Part shown: positions 26,359 to 36,948 of the stretch, piece after piece
Numbering within the stretch: position 1 is the stretch's first letter
Layout: each line of letters opens with the position of its first letter
Assembly (NCBI GenBank): GCA_937883755.1
Contig: CAKZYA010000013.1
Location: 59,092-123,091, forward strand
DNA: 64,000 bases
From: an uncultured Flammeovirgaceae bacterium
Lineage (GTDB): Bacteria > Bacteroidota > Bacteroidia > Cytophagales > Cyclobacteriaceae
Direction of reading: 5' to 3'
The notes under the pieces: generated by a model
Seen by the model: only the letters and a program-made list of their open reading frames with translations
The model's database searches: none
What the model was told of the DNA's origin: nothing
Translations under genes and position numbers: made by a program

Positions 26359-29300
26359 TACTGTAAAATCGTTACCTTTCCTTTATAGGACTGGCTTCCT
26401 TCATCTAGTTCTATCCGGTAGTAGTAGGTACCCACAGGCAGCTGATCCCCTTCGTACGATCCATCCCAAGCACTGTTATAGTTATCTGAGAAGAAGACCC
26501 GATGGCCGTAGCGGTCGTACACTTCTACCAATTTTTGCTCAAAGGTATTAATATTTTGCAACTCCCACGTATCATTAATATTGTCTCCGTTCGGGGTAAA
26601 ACCCGAGGGAATCACCAGTTGACAGTCAATAGCATTTACCAAAACTGTCGTACTAGCCTGTATTCCATTAGCATCAGTAACTACCAATTCGTAATTAGTA
26701 CTTGCGTCTGGATTAGCCGTAACCGTCTCAGTAGCACCACTAATATTGCAATTGGTCTGATCACAGCCCCAATCGTAGGTGAATGGGGCAGTTCCGCCAG
26801 TAATAGTAGCGTTCAAGGTTGCAGAATCATCCAGACATACTTCTTCAGCATCAGTTTCCAGGCTAACTGATAATACTTGGATCGTGAATACCACTAGTGC
26901 ATCTTCATCAGCAAACTTCCTGCCGTCGGTAGCATTCCAGCTAAACTGATCGCTTGTCACTTCATTAGAAGTAATTTGATAGCTTAGCATAGAAATCTCC
27001 TCCGGAGAAACTAGCAAACCTTCAGCTCCTAATTGTTCTTCAGTGAGTACTTCACCATTCAGTGATAATTGTCCACTTTCGGGTAGTGAGGAAATGAGTA
27101 TACCACTAAACCCATCGACAGTCGGAAAATTATCAGGATCGGTATATGCATCCAGAAAGGTGCTTTCGGCAAAGACAAACGATTGTCCACTGTTCACTTC
27201 AATAGTGACCTCACTAAGTTGAGGCGATTGATTAATACCGATACGAATATCTATAGTAGCCTCAGTCGAAAATGATCCCTCCGGATTTGCTGGGCTATCG
27301 GTCAGAGTAATCACCAAAGCATCTTGGTCAGAGATTTCGGGTGAGGGTACAAAAACAATTTCTGATAGAATAGCATTTAGGTTCTCAGGAGTATCCTCTA
27401 GTTGGATACGCTTAGCTCCAGGTTCCCCAGCTTCTAATATGGATACTTGGTCTGCCACTGAAGCACTCGGCACTAACTCTCCGTTGGTTATAGACAGAGT
27501 TAGTAGTAACATATCTCCATCAATGTCCGAGACGATTACATCTGACAAAGCAAGCTGCGCACCTTCCTCTACCACGAATTGCTCAGGGGCAGTAATTTCC
27601 GGTGCATCATTAATCGGAAGCACCTCAATTTGTGCTTGCACCGCATTTCCACCATTATCAGCATCGTGTACATTCCATCGGAAGTCATCGCTGCCATTGA
27701 AGTTTTCGGCAGGAGTATACACCAAACTTTGCCCTGCCATAAAATCCACCAAGAAACCCTTTGACCCACTCGCCAAAATTATCTCACTAGTGATCACTTG
27801 CCCATCCACCGTCAGTGTACCCTCAGAAGGCCCTGACTCTAGGTAAATCTGATTCGGGAAATCATCATCAGGATCTTCGTGATTAGCCTCGAAATCAGTA
27901 GCAAAAAAGCTGTACTCACTGTTTTCAGGTATTTCTACTGAAAAGCTAGTAAGTACCGGAGGCTCATTGGGATTATCAACTAAAATGAATATCTGTTCGG
28001 CATTACTATTCAAGGCACCATCATTTACTACCACTCGAATTTGTCGGGCAGTAGAAGTAGGGTTGATCTCTTTCTTATTTTGATAGCGGATGTTACGAAG
28101 TACCTCCTGCATATCTGAAATAGACAGCGGTCCATTTATTGTGAGGCGCCCTGCTTGATTATTCCACTGGTGATCGGCATCCGTTAGTAGCTCATCTTCT
28201 CCCTGTATATAGCTGTTTATAAAGGTCAGAGCGGCACTACTAAGGTTTAAATTATCCTCATCAGTTAAAGTAACACCTTCCAGAATTCTTACTGGCTCAT
28301 CCCCTTCGGAAAATATAATACGGTCTTCGGTAACCTTAATTTGAGGTGCATCATTAACATTATTGATGGTGATGGTAAAATTCTCAGTACGACTTCCTTC
28401 CCCGACTGCTTTAACACTGATTGTGTAAGAGCTTCGCTCTTCTCGATCAAATACTACATTGGTTCGTAGTGTATCGCTATCAATTCTAAACTGGTCATTG
28501 TCATTTCCGCTTCCTACCAAGCGGAAAGAAGGGTTTTCTACCGAACCACCCGTAGCAGAAAGGATACCAACTAAGGTGTTGCGAGACTCATTTTCATTCA
28601 CTGAGTTAGAAGAAAGAAGGATATCGGTAGGTGGTTCATCAAGATCATTCACAGTGATGAAAAATTCTTTAGTTAAATCGCCATCAGCTGAATTTACTGT
28701 AATTTCCACCTCCAAAGAAGACTTCGCCTCAAAGTTTAGACCTCCCCTGGTCTTCAGTTGGGCACCATCAATTACAAACAGCCCATTATCATTATTACTT
28801 CCGGTTAAAGAAAAGGTAAAAGGAGCTTGCCCGCCTTCTACTTCTAGGTTTCCCAATGTTGCATCGGCTTGGTTTTCGTCAATATTAGTTTTGCTTAGAG
28901 TAATGTTAGTCGGCGGTTCTTCTATATTGGTTACAGTAATAGTAAACTGTTTGGTAAAGCTACCGTCATTACTGGCTTGAATGTTTACGGTTCGGGTTGC
29001 CCCAGCTTCAAAATCCAGCCCGCCTTTTGTCTTTAGCTGATTATCCTCAATGGTAAATTCATCGTTGTCATTGTTCGTCCCTACTAAAGTGAACATAAAA
29101 GGCCCCAATCCACCGACCCCAGTTAAATTGCCTACCAACTCATTAGCTTGGTTCTCCTGAATAGTTGTATTGCTAAGTGTAATATCAGTAGGTGGCTCTT
29201 CTACATTGATAACGGTAATGGTAAAATTATTGGCAAAGTCGCCTTTAGTATTAGACGCTTGTATTCGGACGGACAGCCCATCGGCAGTAGTGGGTTCTTC

Positions 29301-31652
29301 AAAATCAATTGCTTCTATGGTTTTAAGCGTAGTACCATCAATCTCAAATTTACCATTATCTGTATCACCTTCGCCCGCTACTAGACTGAATGTTACGGGC
29401 GCAGTACCATCAGAAGATAAGGTGCCAGCCTCAATTCCTGTACCCCCTTCTGAAATTTCAATATCTGTACTTCCACTATTAGTCAAAGAAATAGAGGTAG
29501 GAGCTACACTTTCGTCTACATCAGTCACTGTAATAGTAAACTGTTTGGTAAAGCTACCGTCATTACTGGCTTGAATGTTTACGGTTCGGGTTGCCCCAGC
29601 TTCAAAATCCAGCCCGCCTTTTGTCTTTAGCTGATTATCCTCAATGGTAAATTCATCGTTGTCATTGTTCGTCCCTACTAAAGTGAACATAAAAGGCCCC
29701 AATCCACCGACCCCAGTTAAATTGCCTACCAACTCATTAGCTTGGTTCTCCTGAATAGTTGTATTGCTAAGTGTAATATCAGTAGGTGGCTCTTCTACAT
29801 TGATAACGGTAATGGTAAATGTATCGCTCACTGTTCCTCCGAAAAGGCTGGAAGCTTCTATTATAACCTGATATTCTGCTAGAGAACGCTCTTCAAAATC
29901 TAGAATTCGAGCTGTAAGCAACTTATCGTCGTTAATTTGGAAGTCGGAATTATCAGCCTCCCCTGCAGGAAGAGAATAACTCACTAAGATACCCTGGGCC
30001 GAAAGTGTACCCACTTCTGTTCCTATACTTTGATTTTCCTGCACCGTACTACCAATCAACTCAAGATTAGATGCTTGGGGTGCTTCTACCGTTAGAGTAA
30101 AGTTTTGTGGTTCACTAGTATCATCGCCACCACCATCGTCCTCTAAAACTACCGACACTTCCGCTTCCCCAGCCTGATTCTCCGCTACCTCATAAGTAAG
30201 CGTACCATTACGACCGATGCTAGGTTCAGCAGCAAACAAGTCCGAATTAGTAATAGATTTTACTTCTACATCAAAGGTTACCTCTTGGCCTTTTTCATTG
30301 GCAGGACCTGGTATAATTTCGGTGGCAAATCCCGGTATAAGCTGGGCTTCACTATTAGTATCTACGGTCACTTGAGTATCAGTAAGCTTGAACGAGGGTG
30401 CATCATTGACCGCATTTACTTCAAAGTTGAGGGGTTGTTCGTAAGTCACATCTGCACTGGTAGCCTTAACTTTGAGATTGGCTTGGCCTACGCTATCAGG
30501 TCTAGAATCGAACTCGATCAAATAAATACCATCCGAGATACTAGCAGTCAGCGTGGCAAAGTCGAGGTTGGGTGGTTCAATAGAGTAACTAACTTCTTGG
30601 GTAGCATTTTCTAATTTAGCCTCTACCCGCTGAGTCTCATTAAAATCCTCTTCCACCGAAATATTATCAGCCGATAGTGCAAGTGTCGGTGCTGCACTCA
30701 CAGTAATAGCAACCTCACTGACGTTAGTGCTTTTTACCTTCTGATCATCAGTAACAGTTAGAGTAGCAGTGTAGGTACCTTCGGTGGTGTAGGTATAAGA
30801 AAACGACGCTTCAGTGCTAATATTAGTGCTATCATCCCCGAAGTCCCAACTGTATTCGACTATAGTACCATTATCAGTAGAACCACTTCCATCAAATTCT
30901 ACGGTCAATGGGGCAGTACCATTTGGAGGGTTTGCTGAGACCATTGCAATGGGTGGGTCATTAATGGTGATGGTAAATGGCTGATCTTTAATCCCATCAC
31001 CCTCCGCTCGTACTAGAATAGTGTAACTATCTTCATTATTGTCATCAAAATCTTCACCTACCTTAAGCTCATCTTCCTCTATTTTGAAAATTTTGTCGTC
31101 GTTATCATCCTCTACTAAACTGTAAGTAATTGATACTGGTGCCCCACCTTGTACTGAGAAGGCTCCGATTAGCGTACCTTCTTCTGTATTGCGGTCTACC
31201 TGCTCGTTCTCGAGCGTCAAAACGACCGTTTCGGGGGGTTCTTCTTCATTAATAATCCGAATGGTCATCAGACTATCAGCTAGTATAGAGTCATTGAGCG
31301 TAGAAGCCCTAACCCGAATGGAGTAAGATTCTTCCTCTTCGTAGTCAAATGCTACGATAGCTTGAAGTTGACTATTGGTTGGTGTCTGCTCGATCTTAAA
31401 GAAATCGCCCCCCTCGATAAGTTCGTAAATAACAGCCCCTTCCTGATCGTCAATAAAATCTCCTACGCTGTATCCGTCAATGCCAGGATCTATATTTTCG
31501 CTGATACTGTCCGGTTCAAGCCTAATCATAAAAGGCTCATCAATCGACTGCTGAACCGTGCTTGCCTCAATACTACTACCTTGAAGCATGAGCAAACCAA
31601 CTGCTACTGGTACTATCAGCTTATGTATGTATTTAGTTAAAGTGATTCGCAC
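26358..31652 (-). CDS. Giant T9SS surface adhesin with PKD and cadherin repeats
   Basis: 1764 residues. N-terminal signal peptide (HKLIVPVAVGLLMLQG); one PKD domain near residues 230-310 (TAPLTVEFDGSGSTDNGT, YSWDFGDDS); about seven cadherin-type repeats with the hallmark PPTDITLSN-ENQ and KQFTITV; then CSPG-like repeats (SFSVEIPENSEYSFFATDFE). The end is a type B sorting domain: IPSGFTPNGDNINDTWEL, VEVYDRYGHRVFFSD, SAWDGSYEGDQLPVGTYYY. Two of the cadherin repeats are identical at DNA level. First gene of the operon; a SprB-like role in adhesion or gliding is inferred from architecture and from the downstream PorP/SprF partner. Confidence 0.9.
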   Translation of the reverse strand: MRITLTKYIHKLIVPVAVGLLMLQGSSIEASTVQQSIDEPFMIRLEPDSISENIDPGIDGYSVGDFIDDQEGAVIYELIEGGDFFKIEQTPTNSQLQAIVAFDYEEEESYSIRVRASTLNDSILADSLMTIRIINEEEPPETVVLTLENEQVDRNTEEGTLIGAFSVQGGAPVSITYSLVEDDNDDKIFKIEEDELKVGEDFDDNNEDSYTILVRAEGDGIKDQPFTITINDPPIAMVSANPPNGTAPLTVEFDGSGSTDNGTIVEYSWDFGDDSTNISTEASFSYTYTTEGTYTATLTVTDDQKVKSTNVSEVAITVSAAPTLALSADNISVEEDFNETQRVEAKLENATQEVSYSIEPPNLDFATLTASISDGIYLIEFDSRPDSVGQANLKVKATSADVTYEQPLNFEVNAVNDAPSFKLTDTQVTVDTNSEAQLIPGFATEIIPGPANEKGQEVTFDVEVKSITNSDLFAAEPSIGRNGTLTYEVAENQAGEAEVSVVLEDDGGGDDTSEPQNFTLTVEAPQASNLELIGSTVQENQSIGTEVGTLSAQGILVSYSLPAGEADNSDFQINDDKLLTARILDFEERSLAEYQVIIEASSLFGGTVSDTFTITVINVEEPPTDITLSNTTIQENQANELVGNLTGVGGLGPFMFTLVGTNNDNDEFTIEDNQLKTKGGLDFEAGATRTVNIQASNDGSFTKQFTITVTDVDESVAPTSISLTNSGSTDIEISEGGTGIEAGTLSSDGTAPVTFSLVAGEGDTDNGKFEIDGTTLKTIEAIDFEEPTTADGLSVRIQASNTKGDFANNFTITVINVEEPPTDITLSNTTIQENQANELVGNLTGVGGLGPFMFTLVGTNNDNDEFTIEDNQLKTKGGLDFEAGATRTVNIQASNDGSFTKQFTITVTNIEEPPTNITLSKTNIDENQADATLGNLEVEGGQAPFTFSLTGSNNDNGLFVIDGAQLKTRGGLNFEAKSSLEVEITVNSADGDLTKEFFITVNDLDEPPTDILLSSNSVNENESRNTLVGILSATGGSVENPSFRLVGSGNDNDQFRIDSDTLRTNVVFDREERSSYTISVKAVGEGSRTENFTITINNVNDAPQIKVTEDRIIFSEGDEPVRILEGVTLTDEDNLNLSSAALTFINSYIQGEDELLTDADHQWNNQAGRLTINGPLSISDMQEVLRNIRYQNKKEINPTSTARQIRVVVNDGALNSNAEQIFILVDNPNEPPVLTSFSVEIPENSEYSFFATDFEANHEDPDDDFPNQIYLESGPSEGTLTVDGQVITSEIILASGSKGFLVDFMAGQSLVYTPAENFNGSDDFRWNVHDADNGGNAVQAQIEVLPINDAPEITAPEQFVVEEGAQLALSDVIVSDIDGDMLLLTLSITNGELVPSASVADQVSILEAGEPGAKRIQLEDTPENLNAILSEIVFVPSPEISDQDALVITLTDSPANPEGSFSTEATIDIRIGINQSPQLSEVTIEVNSGQSFVFAESTFLDAYTDPDNFPTVDGFSGILISSLPESGQLSLNGEVLTEEQLGAEGLLVSPEEISMLSYQITSNEVTSDQFSWNATDGRKFADEDALVVFTIQVLSVSLETDAEEVCLDDSATLNATITGGTAPFTYDWGCDQTNCNISGATETVTANPDASTNYELVVTDANGIQASTTVLVNAIDCQLVIPSGFTPNGDNINDTWELQNINTFEQKLVEVYDRYGHRVFFSDNYNSAWDGSYEGDQLPVGTYYYRIELDEGSQSYKGKVTILQ
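28937..29225 (-). repeat. Perfect 289-bp intragenic repeat, copy A
   Basis: Identical to 29531-29819 in my reading, offset 594 bases. It encodes one cadherin-like module with NELVGNLTGVGGLGPFMFTL and the start of the next linker. One diverged module separates the copies. Confidence 0.9.
29531..29819 (-). repeat. Perfect 289-bp intragenic repeat, copy B
   Basis: Second identical copy (see 28937-29225). Identity down to silent positions indicates recent duplication or gene conversion rather than protein-level constraint. Confidence 0.9.
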
Positions 31653-31702
31653 AGTCTTGATTTATTTGTAAAATTATAAAAAAAATAAATTTATTTATAT
31701 TT

Positions 31703-31736
31703 CAAATATACGTAAAGTATTGATAAAATAACAAAA
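31703..31736 (-). promoter_or_regulatory. Promoter of the adhesin operon
   Basis: On the minus strand TATATTTG (31710-31703) is a perfect -7 element and TTTG (31735-31732) lies 21 bases upstream. Start of transcription would be near 31696, about 44 bases before the ATG at 31652. The remainder of the 31653-32057 gap is strongly AT-rich and shows no gene or RNA structure I can support apart from the pyrG promoter. Confidence 0.5.
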
Positions 31737-32027
31737 TTTTTACCGGAATCTCTATAAAATTTACCTTAGTTTAAACACGCTGTTTTGCTATATTCCAGCA
31801 AATTTTATGCAATTCCGGCAAAAAATAGTACTAACTGCGTCTTCACTAAGACAGTTCTAGAGTAATAATTTTCACGTAATATTTACCCAGTCAAACCACT
31901 TTTTTGATTAGTATACTAGTTTTAGCATTTTCCAGAGTAGTAAACTTCTTCTTTATTGTATGAGTATGTTTATCTGAGTTAATTGTAATCTTTATTCCTC
32001 TCTCTGCTGATTCTCTAATAAAAATTC

Positions 32028-32035
32028 TACCTTTG
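32028..32035 (+). promoter_or_regulatory. -7 promoter element of pyrG
   Basis: TACCTTTG matches TAnnTTTG and lies 22 bases before the pyrG ATG, giving a short leader. The -33 element is not clear. Confidence 0.45.
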
Positions 32036-32057
32036 TGCCCCGTAAGCTACAATTCTT

Positions 32058-33695
32058 ATGGGATCAGTTAAATATGTATTTGTTACTGGTGGGGTAACCT
32101 CATCATTAGGTAAAGGAATCATTTCCGCCTCACTTGGAAAATTACTCCAGGCTCGAGGATTCCGGGTTACTATTCAAAAGTTTGATCCCTACATCAATAT
32201 TGATCCGGGTACGATGAATCCCTACGAACACGGGGAATGTTACGTGACGGAAGATGGAGCGGAAACTGATTTGGATTTAGGCCACTATGAACGTTTCCTC
32301 AACATTCGTACCTCTCAGGCCAATAATGTCACCACCGGGCGAATTTACCATAATGTGATTTCTAAAGAGCGTAAAGGTGAGTATTTGGGCAAAACTGTGC
32401 AGGTGATTCCTCACATCACCGATGAAATTAAAGATCATTTTTTTAAGCTAGGTCAAACGGGCGAATACGACATTGTTATTACCGAAATTGGGGGGTGTGT
32501 GGGCGATATTGAATCTTTACCCTTTGTGGAGGCCGTACGCCAGGCACGCTGGGAATTAGGGTCTAGCAACTTTGTTGTCATTCATCTGACCCTAGTACCT
32601 TATTTAGAGAAGGCCAAAGAGCTAAAAACTAAACCTACCCAACACTCAGTACAACGGCTATCAGAGGCCGGCGTTCAACCGGATATTCTCGTGTGCCGGG
32701 CTTCTCAACATCTTCCTACTGACATTCGTCGTAAAATTGCCCGGTTTTGTAATGTAGACCTTAGTTCGGTTATTGAGGCAATTGATGCCGACTCTATTTA
32801 TGATGTGCCCATTTACATGCTCAAAGAGAAGCTAGATGAGCAGGTACTCAGTAAGTTACGACTCCCTGACCGCAAAGAGCCCGACATTTTGCAGTGGAAG
32901 AAATTTTTAGGGCGATTAAAAAACCCTATAAATGAGGTGACAGTAGGGGTTGTCGGAAAATACGTTGAACTACCTGATGCTTATAAATCCATTGCAGAAG
33001 CTTTCGTGCACGCTGGGGCAGAAAACGAGTGTAAAGTCCGCATACAATGGATACCTTCAGAGAGTATTACTACGGAAAATGTAGCTGATATTTTAGGCAA
33101 CTTGCATGGAATTTTGGTGGCTCCCGGGTTTGGAGAGCGCGGTATTCCCGGAAAACTACTGACTGCCCGCTTCGCCCGAGAAGAGCAAATTCCGTTCTTT
33201 GGTATTTGCCTGGGGATGCAGTGTGCTGTGGTTGAGTTTGCTCAAAATGTGCTAGGATTATCTCAGGCTAATTCCAGTGAATTTGATCCCAATACTTCCG
33301 ATCCAGTGATTGACCTGATGGAAGAACAAAAGCACGTTGAAGATATGGGAGGGACGATGCGGTTAGGAGCGTACCCTTGCGAACTCCGGAAAGGATCAAT
33401 GGCCTACAATGCTTACGGAAAAACAAAGCTTATTCACGAGCGACATCGGCACCGTTATGAATTTAATAACAACTATTTAGAACAATTCACTAAGCAGGGA
33501 ATGGTAGCTACCGGAATCAATCCCGATAGTAAACTGGTAGAGATTATGGAAATAAAAGATCATCCTTGGTTTTTAGGCACTCAATTTCATCCTGAGCTAC
33601 GAAGTACAGTACAAGAGCCTCACCCGCTGTTCGTACAATTCGTAAAGGCAACTATTCTTGCCAAAAGCCAGGTAAAAGAATCGGTAGAGAAGTAA
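32058..33695 (+). CDS. pyrG: CTP synthase
   Basis: 545 residues, normal length. Converts UTP to CTP using ATP and glutamine. The N-terminal synthetase domain opens [15 protein letters not shown] and carries [14 protein letters not shown] and [12 protein letters not shown]. The C-terminal class I glutamine amidotransferase has the nucleophile Cys in [15 protein letters not shown], and the His/Glu pair in QFHPELRS. First of a plus-strand housekeeping run (pyrG, yidC, ftsX). Confidence 0.96.
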   Translation: MGSVKYVFVTGGVTSSLGKGIISASLGKLLQARGFRVTIQKFDPYINIDPGTMNPYEHGECYVTEDGAETDLDLGHYERFLNIRTSQANNVTTGRIYHNVISKERKGEYLGKTVQVIPHITDEIKDHFFKLGQTGEYDIVITEIGGCVGDIESLPFVEAVRQARWELGSSNFVVIHLTLVPYLEKAKELKTKPTQHSVQRLSEAGVQPDILVCRASQHLPTDIRRKIARFCNVDLSSVIEAIDADSIYDVPIYMLKEKLDEQVLSKLRLPDRKEPDILQWKKFLGRLKNPINEVTVGVVGKYVELPDAYKSIAEAFVHAGAENECKVRIQWIPSESITTENVADILGNLHGILVAPGFGERGIPGKLLTARFAREEQIPFFGICLGMQCAVVEFAQNVLGLSQANSSEFDPNTSDPVIDLMEEQKHVEDMGGTMRLGAYPCELRKGSMAYNAYGKTKLIHERHRHRYEFNNNYLEQFTKQGMVATGINPDSKLVEIMEIKDHPWFLGTQFHPELRSTVQEPHPLFVQFVKATILAKSQVKESVEK

Positions 33696-33790
33696 ACACA
33701 AATAAATTTACCTTTTACGCCCATATTTCGAACTTTGGTTCGTCATTTAAATGTATCAAACGTATTCGCACTCATTCACGCTAACAATAT

Positions 33791-35647
33791 ATGGATAAGA
33801 ATCAAGCGATTGGATTTGCATTATTAGCGCTGTTACTCATTGTATACTTTCAGTTTTTTGCCCCAGAGCCTACTCCAGTTGCTGAACCAACAGCACCACA
33901 AGAAGAAACCACTACGGGCATTCCACCAACTGATAACCAACCCGCTACGGCTCTTGAATCATTACCCGACTCGGTACAAGCTGTAGCCAATCGGCAGCGG
34001 TACGGCGCCTTTGCAGCAGCAGCTACGGGAGAAGAAAAAACCATCACCTTGGAAAACGAAGATATGCTCGTCCGCTTTTCTACCCAAGGAGGACGCCCAG
34101 TATTTATTCAGATGAAAAAGTACGAAGCCTACGGAGGTGGATCCGTAGAATTATTAACTCCTGAATCTAGTGAAATTCGACTAGTAGCCAACACTGCCCA
34201 GGGTGAAGTTGATCTATACGAGTTATTTTACGCATCATCTACTGGTAATCAGAAAATTAGTGCGGAAGATACGGCTACCGTAGCGTTTACTGCCAACCTG
34301 GAAGGAGGCAGCCGAATACAACAGTCTTACCGATTGGGTGGACAAGGATACGAGCTATTTTACGACTTAAGCATCGAGAATGCCAACGGAATTATTCAAG
34401 ATGAGTCACTTACTTTTGTTTGGAATGACGAATTAAGAGTGGTCGAGAAAGATGGAAAGGAAAGCCGCACCCGAGGTAGAGTGAATTACTTTACTACTGA
34501 AAAAGATGATATTTCGCTACTACAAAGTCCTGGTGAAACTGAAACCGAACTAGTAGAAGAGCCGGTGAAGTGGCTAGCGATGAAGCAACGCTTTTTCACC
34601 TCGGGGATTATCGCTGAAACGATGTTCCCTAAAGCCCTAATTTCGTTAGAAGCCCCACCAGAAAGCTCGGATATAGTCCAGACCATTGGATTGCAAGTAC
34701 CCATCGGCCTCAACAATGGTAACTCTTCATTCAAATATTTCTTTGGACCGAACGATCAGCGGATCATGTCACCCGTAGCAGTAGACTTCGAGAATAATAT
34801 TGATTGGGGCTACGCGATCATAAAACCCATCAGTAAATACGTAATTTCCCCTTTATTTCACTTCCTAGAACGGTTCTTCGACAACTATGGACTAATCATC
34901 GTCATCGTCGTTTTGATTGTGAAGACTGGTTTGTTCCCACTTACGTACCAGTCTTATGTCTCAATGGCGAAGATGAAAGTGCTTAAGCCTGAACTAGACG
35001 AGTTGAAGGAAAAGCATGGCGACGATATGGCAGCAATGCAGAAGGAGCAGATGCAGCTCTATCAAAAAGTAGGTGTAAGTCCTTTGAGTGGTTGTATTCC
35101 GATGGTGCTGCAAATGCCGATTTTGTTTTCTATGTTCTTCTTCTTTCCAAACTCTATTGAGCTGCGGCAAGAGCCCTTTCTCTGGACTGACGACCTGTCA
35201 ACCTATGACGCAATCATTAGCTGGAGCACGAATATTCCGATACTAAGCGATTTTTATGGCAACCACATTAGTTTGTTCGTATTATTGATGACACTCTCTC
35301 AAATATTGTATACCTGGTCTAATAGCCAAGCTACGGCGGTACAAGGCCCTATGAAGTCAATTCAGTACTTCATGCCGGTAGTGCTGATGTTTGTGCTCAA
35401 CTCCTTCCCGGCAGCACTGAGTTTCTATTATCTGGTTTCTAACCTGGTTACTTTTGGGCAACAAGCCATTATTCGCCGATTTGTAGACGATAGTAAGATC
35501 CGTCAGAAATTAGAAGAGAACCGAAAGCGCAATCGCAATAAGAAAAAGTCAAAATTCCAGTTACGCTTAGAGGAAGCTATGAAATCTACTGAAGAAAATA
35601 AGCGTAATAAGCCTGGAAACCGTGGGGGTGCCCCCCGTAAACGCTAA
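33791..35647 (+). CDS. yidC: Membrane protein insertase YidC
   Basis: 618 residues. N-terminal membrane anchor (IGFALLALLLIVYFQFF, about residues 5-21), a Pro/Thr-rich linker, a periplasmic beta-sandwich domain to about residue 340, then the conserved insertase core. The core includes YGLIIVIVVLIVKTGLFPLTY, MAKMKVLKPELDELKEKHGD and SPLSGCIPMVLQMPILFSMF. The C-terminus is very basic (KRNRNKKKSKF), as in proteins that bind ribosomes. It inserts inner membrane proteins alone or with Sec. Confidence 0.95.
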   Translation: MDKNQAIGFALLALLLIVYFQFFAPEPTPVAEPTAPQEETTTGIPPTDNQPATALESLPDSVQAVANRQRYGAFAAAATGEEKTITLENEDMLVRFSTQGGRPVFIQMKKYEAYGGGSVELLTPESSEIRLVANTAQGEVDLYELFYASSTGNQKISAEDTATVAFTANLEGGSRIQQSYRLGGQGYELFYDLSIENANGIIQDESLTFVWNDELRVVEKDGKESRTRGRVNYFTTEKDDISLLQSPGETETELVEEPVKWLAMKQRFFTSGIIAETMFPKALISLEAPPESSDIVQTIGLQVPIGLNNGNSSFKYFFGPNDQRIMSPVAVDFENNIDWGYAIIKPISKYVISPLFHFLERFFDNYGLIIVIVVLIVKTGLFPLTYQSYVSMAKMKVLKPELDELKEKHGDDMAAMQKEQMQLYQKVGVSPLSGCIPMVLQMPILFSMFFFFPNSIELRQEPFLWTDDLSTYDAIISWSTNIPILSDFYGNHISLFVLLMTLSQILYTWSNSQATAVQGPMKSIQYFMPVVLMFVLNSFPAALSFYYLVSNLVTFGQQAIIRRFVDDSKIRQKLEENRKRNRNKKKSKFQLRLEEAMKSTEENKRNKPGNRGGAPRKR

Positions 35648-35653
35648 TCCGAG

Positions 35654-36553
35654 ATGGAGGTAACCGAAGTTAAAATCCGTAAAAAGAAAAAGCTAGGCAG
35701 TTACCCCTACGTGAGCGTAGTGTTTAGCATCACTCTAGCCTTGTTCGTGATTGGGTTATTTGGATTGCTCCTTATCTACGCTAATAAACTTACCCAAGTC
35801 ATCCAAGAAAATGTTGAAATTCAAGTATTTCTGAACCAAACTATCTCACCCAGCGACCGACTAAAAATCCAGAAAACTCTTGCCAATAAAGAATATATTG
35901 AGCAACAGGAGGGGCAAGAAGCGGTAGTTTTTATCTCAAAAGAAGAGGCGGCTCAGGATTTTATCGAGGAAACTGGAGAAGATTTTCGGCAGTTTTTAGG
36001 AGAAAATCCCCTCCGTGATGCCTTCGTCATCCATGTAAAACCAGAATACTACGAACCCACCCAGTTGAATAAAATCAAACTGGATATTGAACGTCAGCGT
36101 GGGGTTTTTGAGGTAGCTTACGTGGAGAGTCTCATTGATGCTATTAACCGGAATGTGACTAAAATCAGTATAATTCTAGTTAGTTTTGCTGCGCTCCTCA
36201 TTATTATTGTTGCTATTCTGATTAATAATACCATTCGTCTGGCTTTATTCTCCCAACGGTTCTTAATTCGTAGTATGCAGTTGGTTGGAGCGACAGCATC
36301 ATTCATTCAGCGTCCCTTTCTGAGCCGTTCATTGCTGCACGGTATTTTAGGTGGTTTATTCGCCGGAGGATTATTGTTTATTCTGACGAAGTACGCTCAG
36401 CAGCAGGTAGAAGACTTAGCTCAACTACAAAGTACGGAAGAACTCATTATCTTGATAGTGAGTTTAATCGTTATCGGTGGGTTCATGGGATTTATTAGTA
36501 CGTACCGAGCGGTGAAGAAATATTTACGTATGTCGCTAGATCAGTTGTATTAA
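35654..36553 (+). CDS. ftsX: Cell division protein FtsX
   Basis: 299 residues, six bases after yidC. The N-terminal cytoplasmic tail (KIRKKKKLGSYPYVSVVFSI) precedes a membrane segment. A large extracytoplasmic domain of about 110 residues follows (VEIQVFLNQTISPSDRLKIQ), then three more membrane segments. FtsX with FtsE controls peptidoglycan hydrolases at division. ftsE is not in the window, as is common in Bacteroidota. Distinct from the larger FtsX-like permease at 44-46 kb. Confidence 0.92.
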   Translation: MEVTEVKIRKKKKLGSYPYVSVVFSITLALFVIGLFGLLLIYANKLTQVIQENVEIQVFLNQTISPSDRLKIQKTLANKEYIEQQEGQEAVVFISKEEAAQDFIEETGEDFRQFLGENPLRDAFVIHVKPEYYEPTQLNKIKLDIERQRGVFEVAYVESLIDAINRNVTKISIILVSFAALLIIIVAILINNTIRLALFSQRFLIRSMQLVGATASFIQRPFLSRSLLHGILGGLFAGGLLFILTKYAQQQVEDLAQLQSTEELIILIVSLIVIGGFMGFISTYRAVKKYLRMSLDQLY

Positions 36554-36698
36554 AAAATGTTAAACATTCAGCGTTTTAGTGCGAAGTATTATGGTTTTAT
36601 AGTAGAAGTTTAGTATTTACATTCTAATTCTAAACCTAGCTCTCTGGTAACAGAGAACAAGAATACATTAACACTCTAACACCTGAACACAATAAATT

Positions 36699-36905
36699 AT
36701 GTCAGATAAGAACCTACTTCCATTTGGAAAGAAAAACTATCGGCTTATGCTCGCAGGCATTGTCGTTGTAATTGTTGGCTTTGTGTTAATGTCGTTAGAT
36801 ACTGAACCCTATGGTTTTGGTTTTCTGGGCTTGACATTAGGGCCATTGGTTGTGCTAGCAGGCTTTGTTATTGAATTCTTTGCTATTCTTTCCAAACCTG
36901 AGTAA
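36699..36905 (+). CDS. DUF3098 small membrane protein
   Basis: 68 residues with two membrane segments (LMLAGIVVVIVGFVLMSL and LGPLVVLAGFVIEFFAIL) joined by a Gly-rich turn. The start MSDKNLLPFGKKNYRLML and position between ftsX and uppP are the usual context of DUF3098 in Bacteroidota, where the block ftsX-DUF3098-uppP-truB-ribF is often kept. Function unknown; an envelope role is inferred from context. Confidence 0.87.
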   Translation: MSDKNLLPFGKKNYRLMLAGIVVVIVGFVLMSLDTEPYGFGFLGLTLGPLVVLAGFVIEFFAILSKPE

Positions 36906-36948
36906 AACTACCCTACCTTCCTGGCCTGCCTAATTAACCATACCATTC

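Noticed and set aside
28937..29819. CRISPR-like or transposon repeat
   Set aside because: Both copies are in frame within one coding sequence and encode a protein module; unit length and spacing do not fit CRISPR, and there are no inverted ends.
26600..30620. Long open frames antisense to the adhesin genes
   Set aside because: They follow the codon periodicity of the real genes on the other strand, encode low-complexity Ser/Val-rich peptides and lack promoters.
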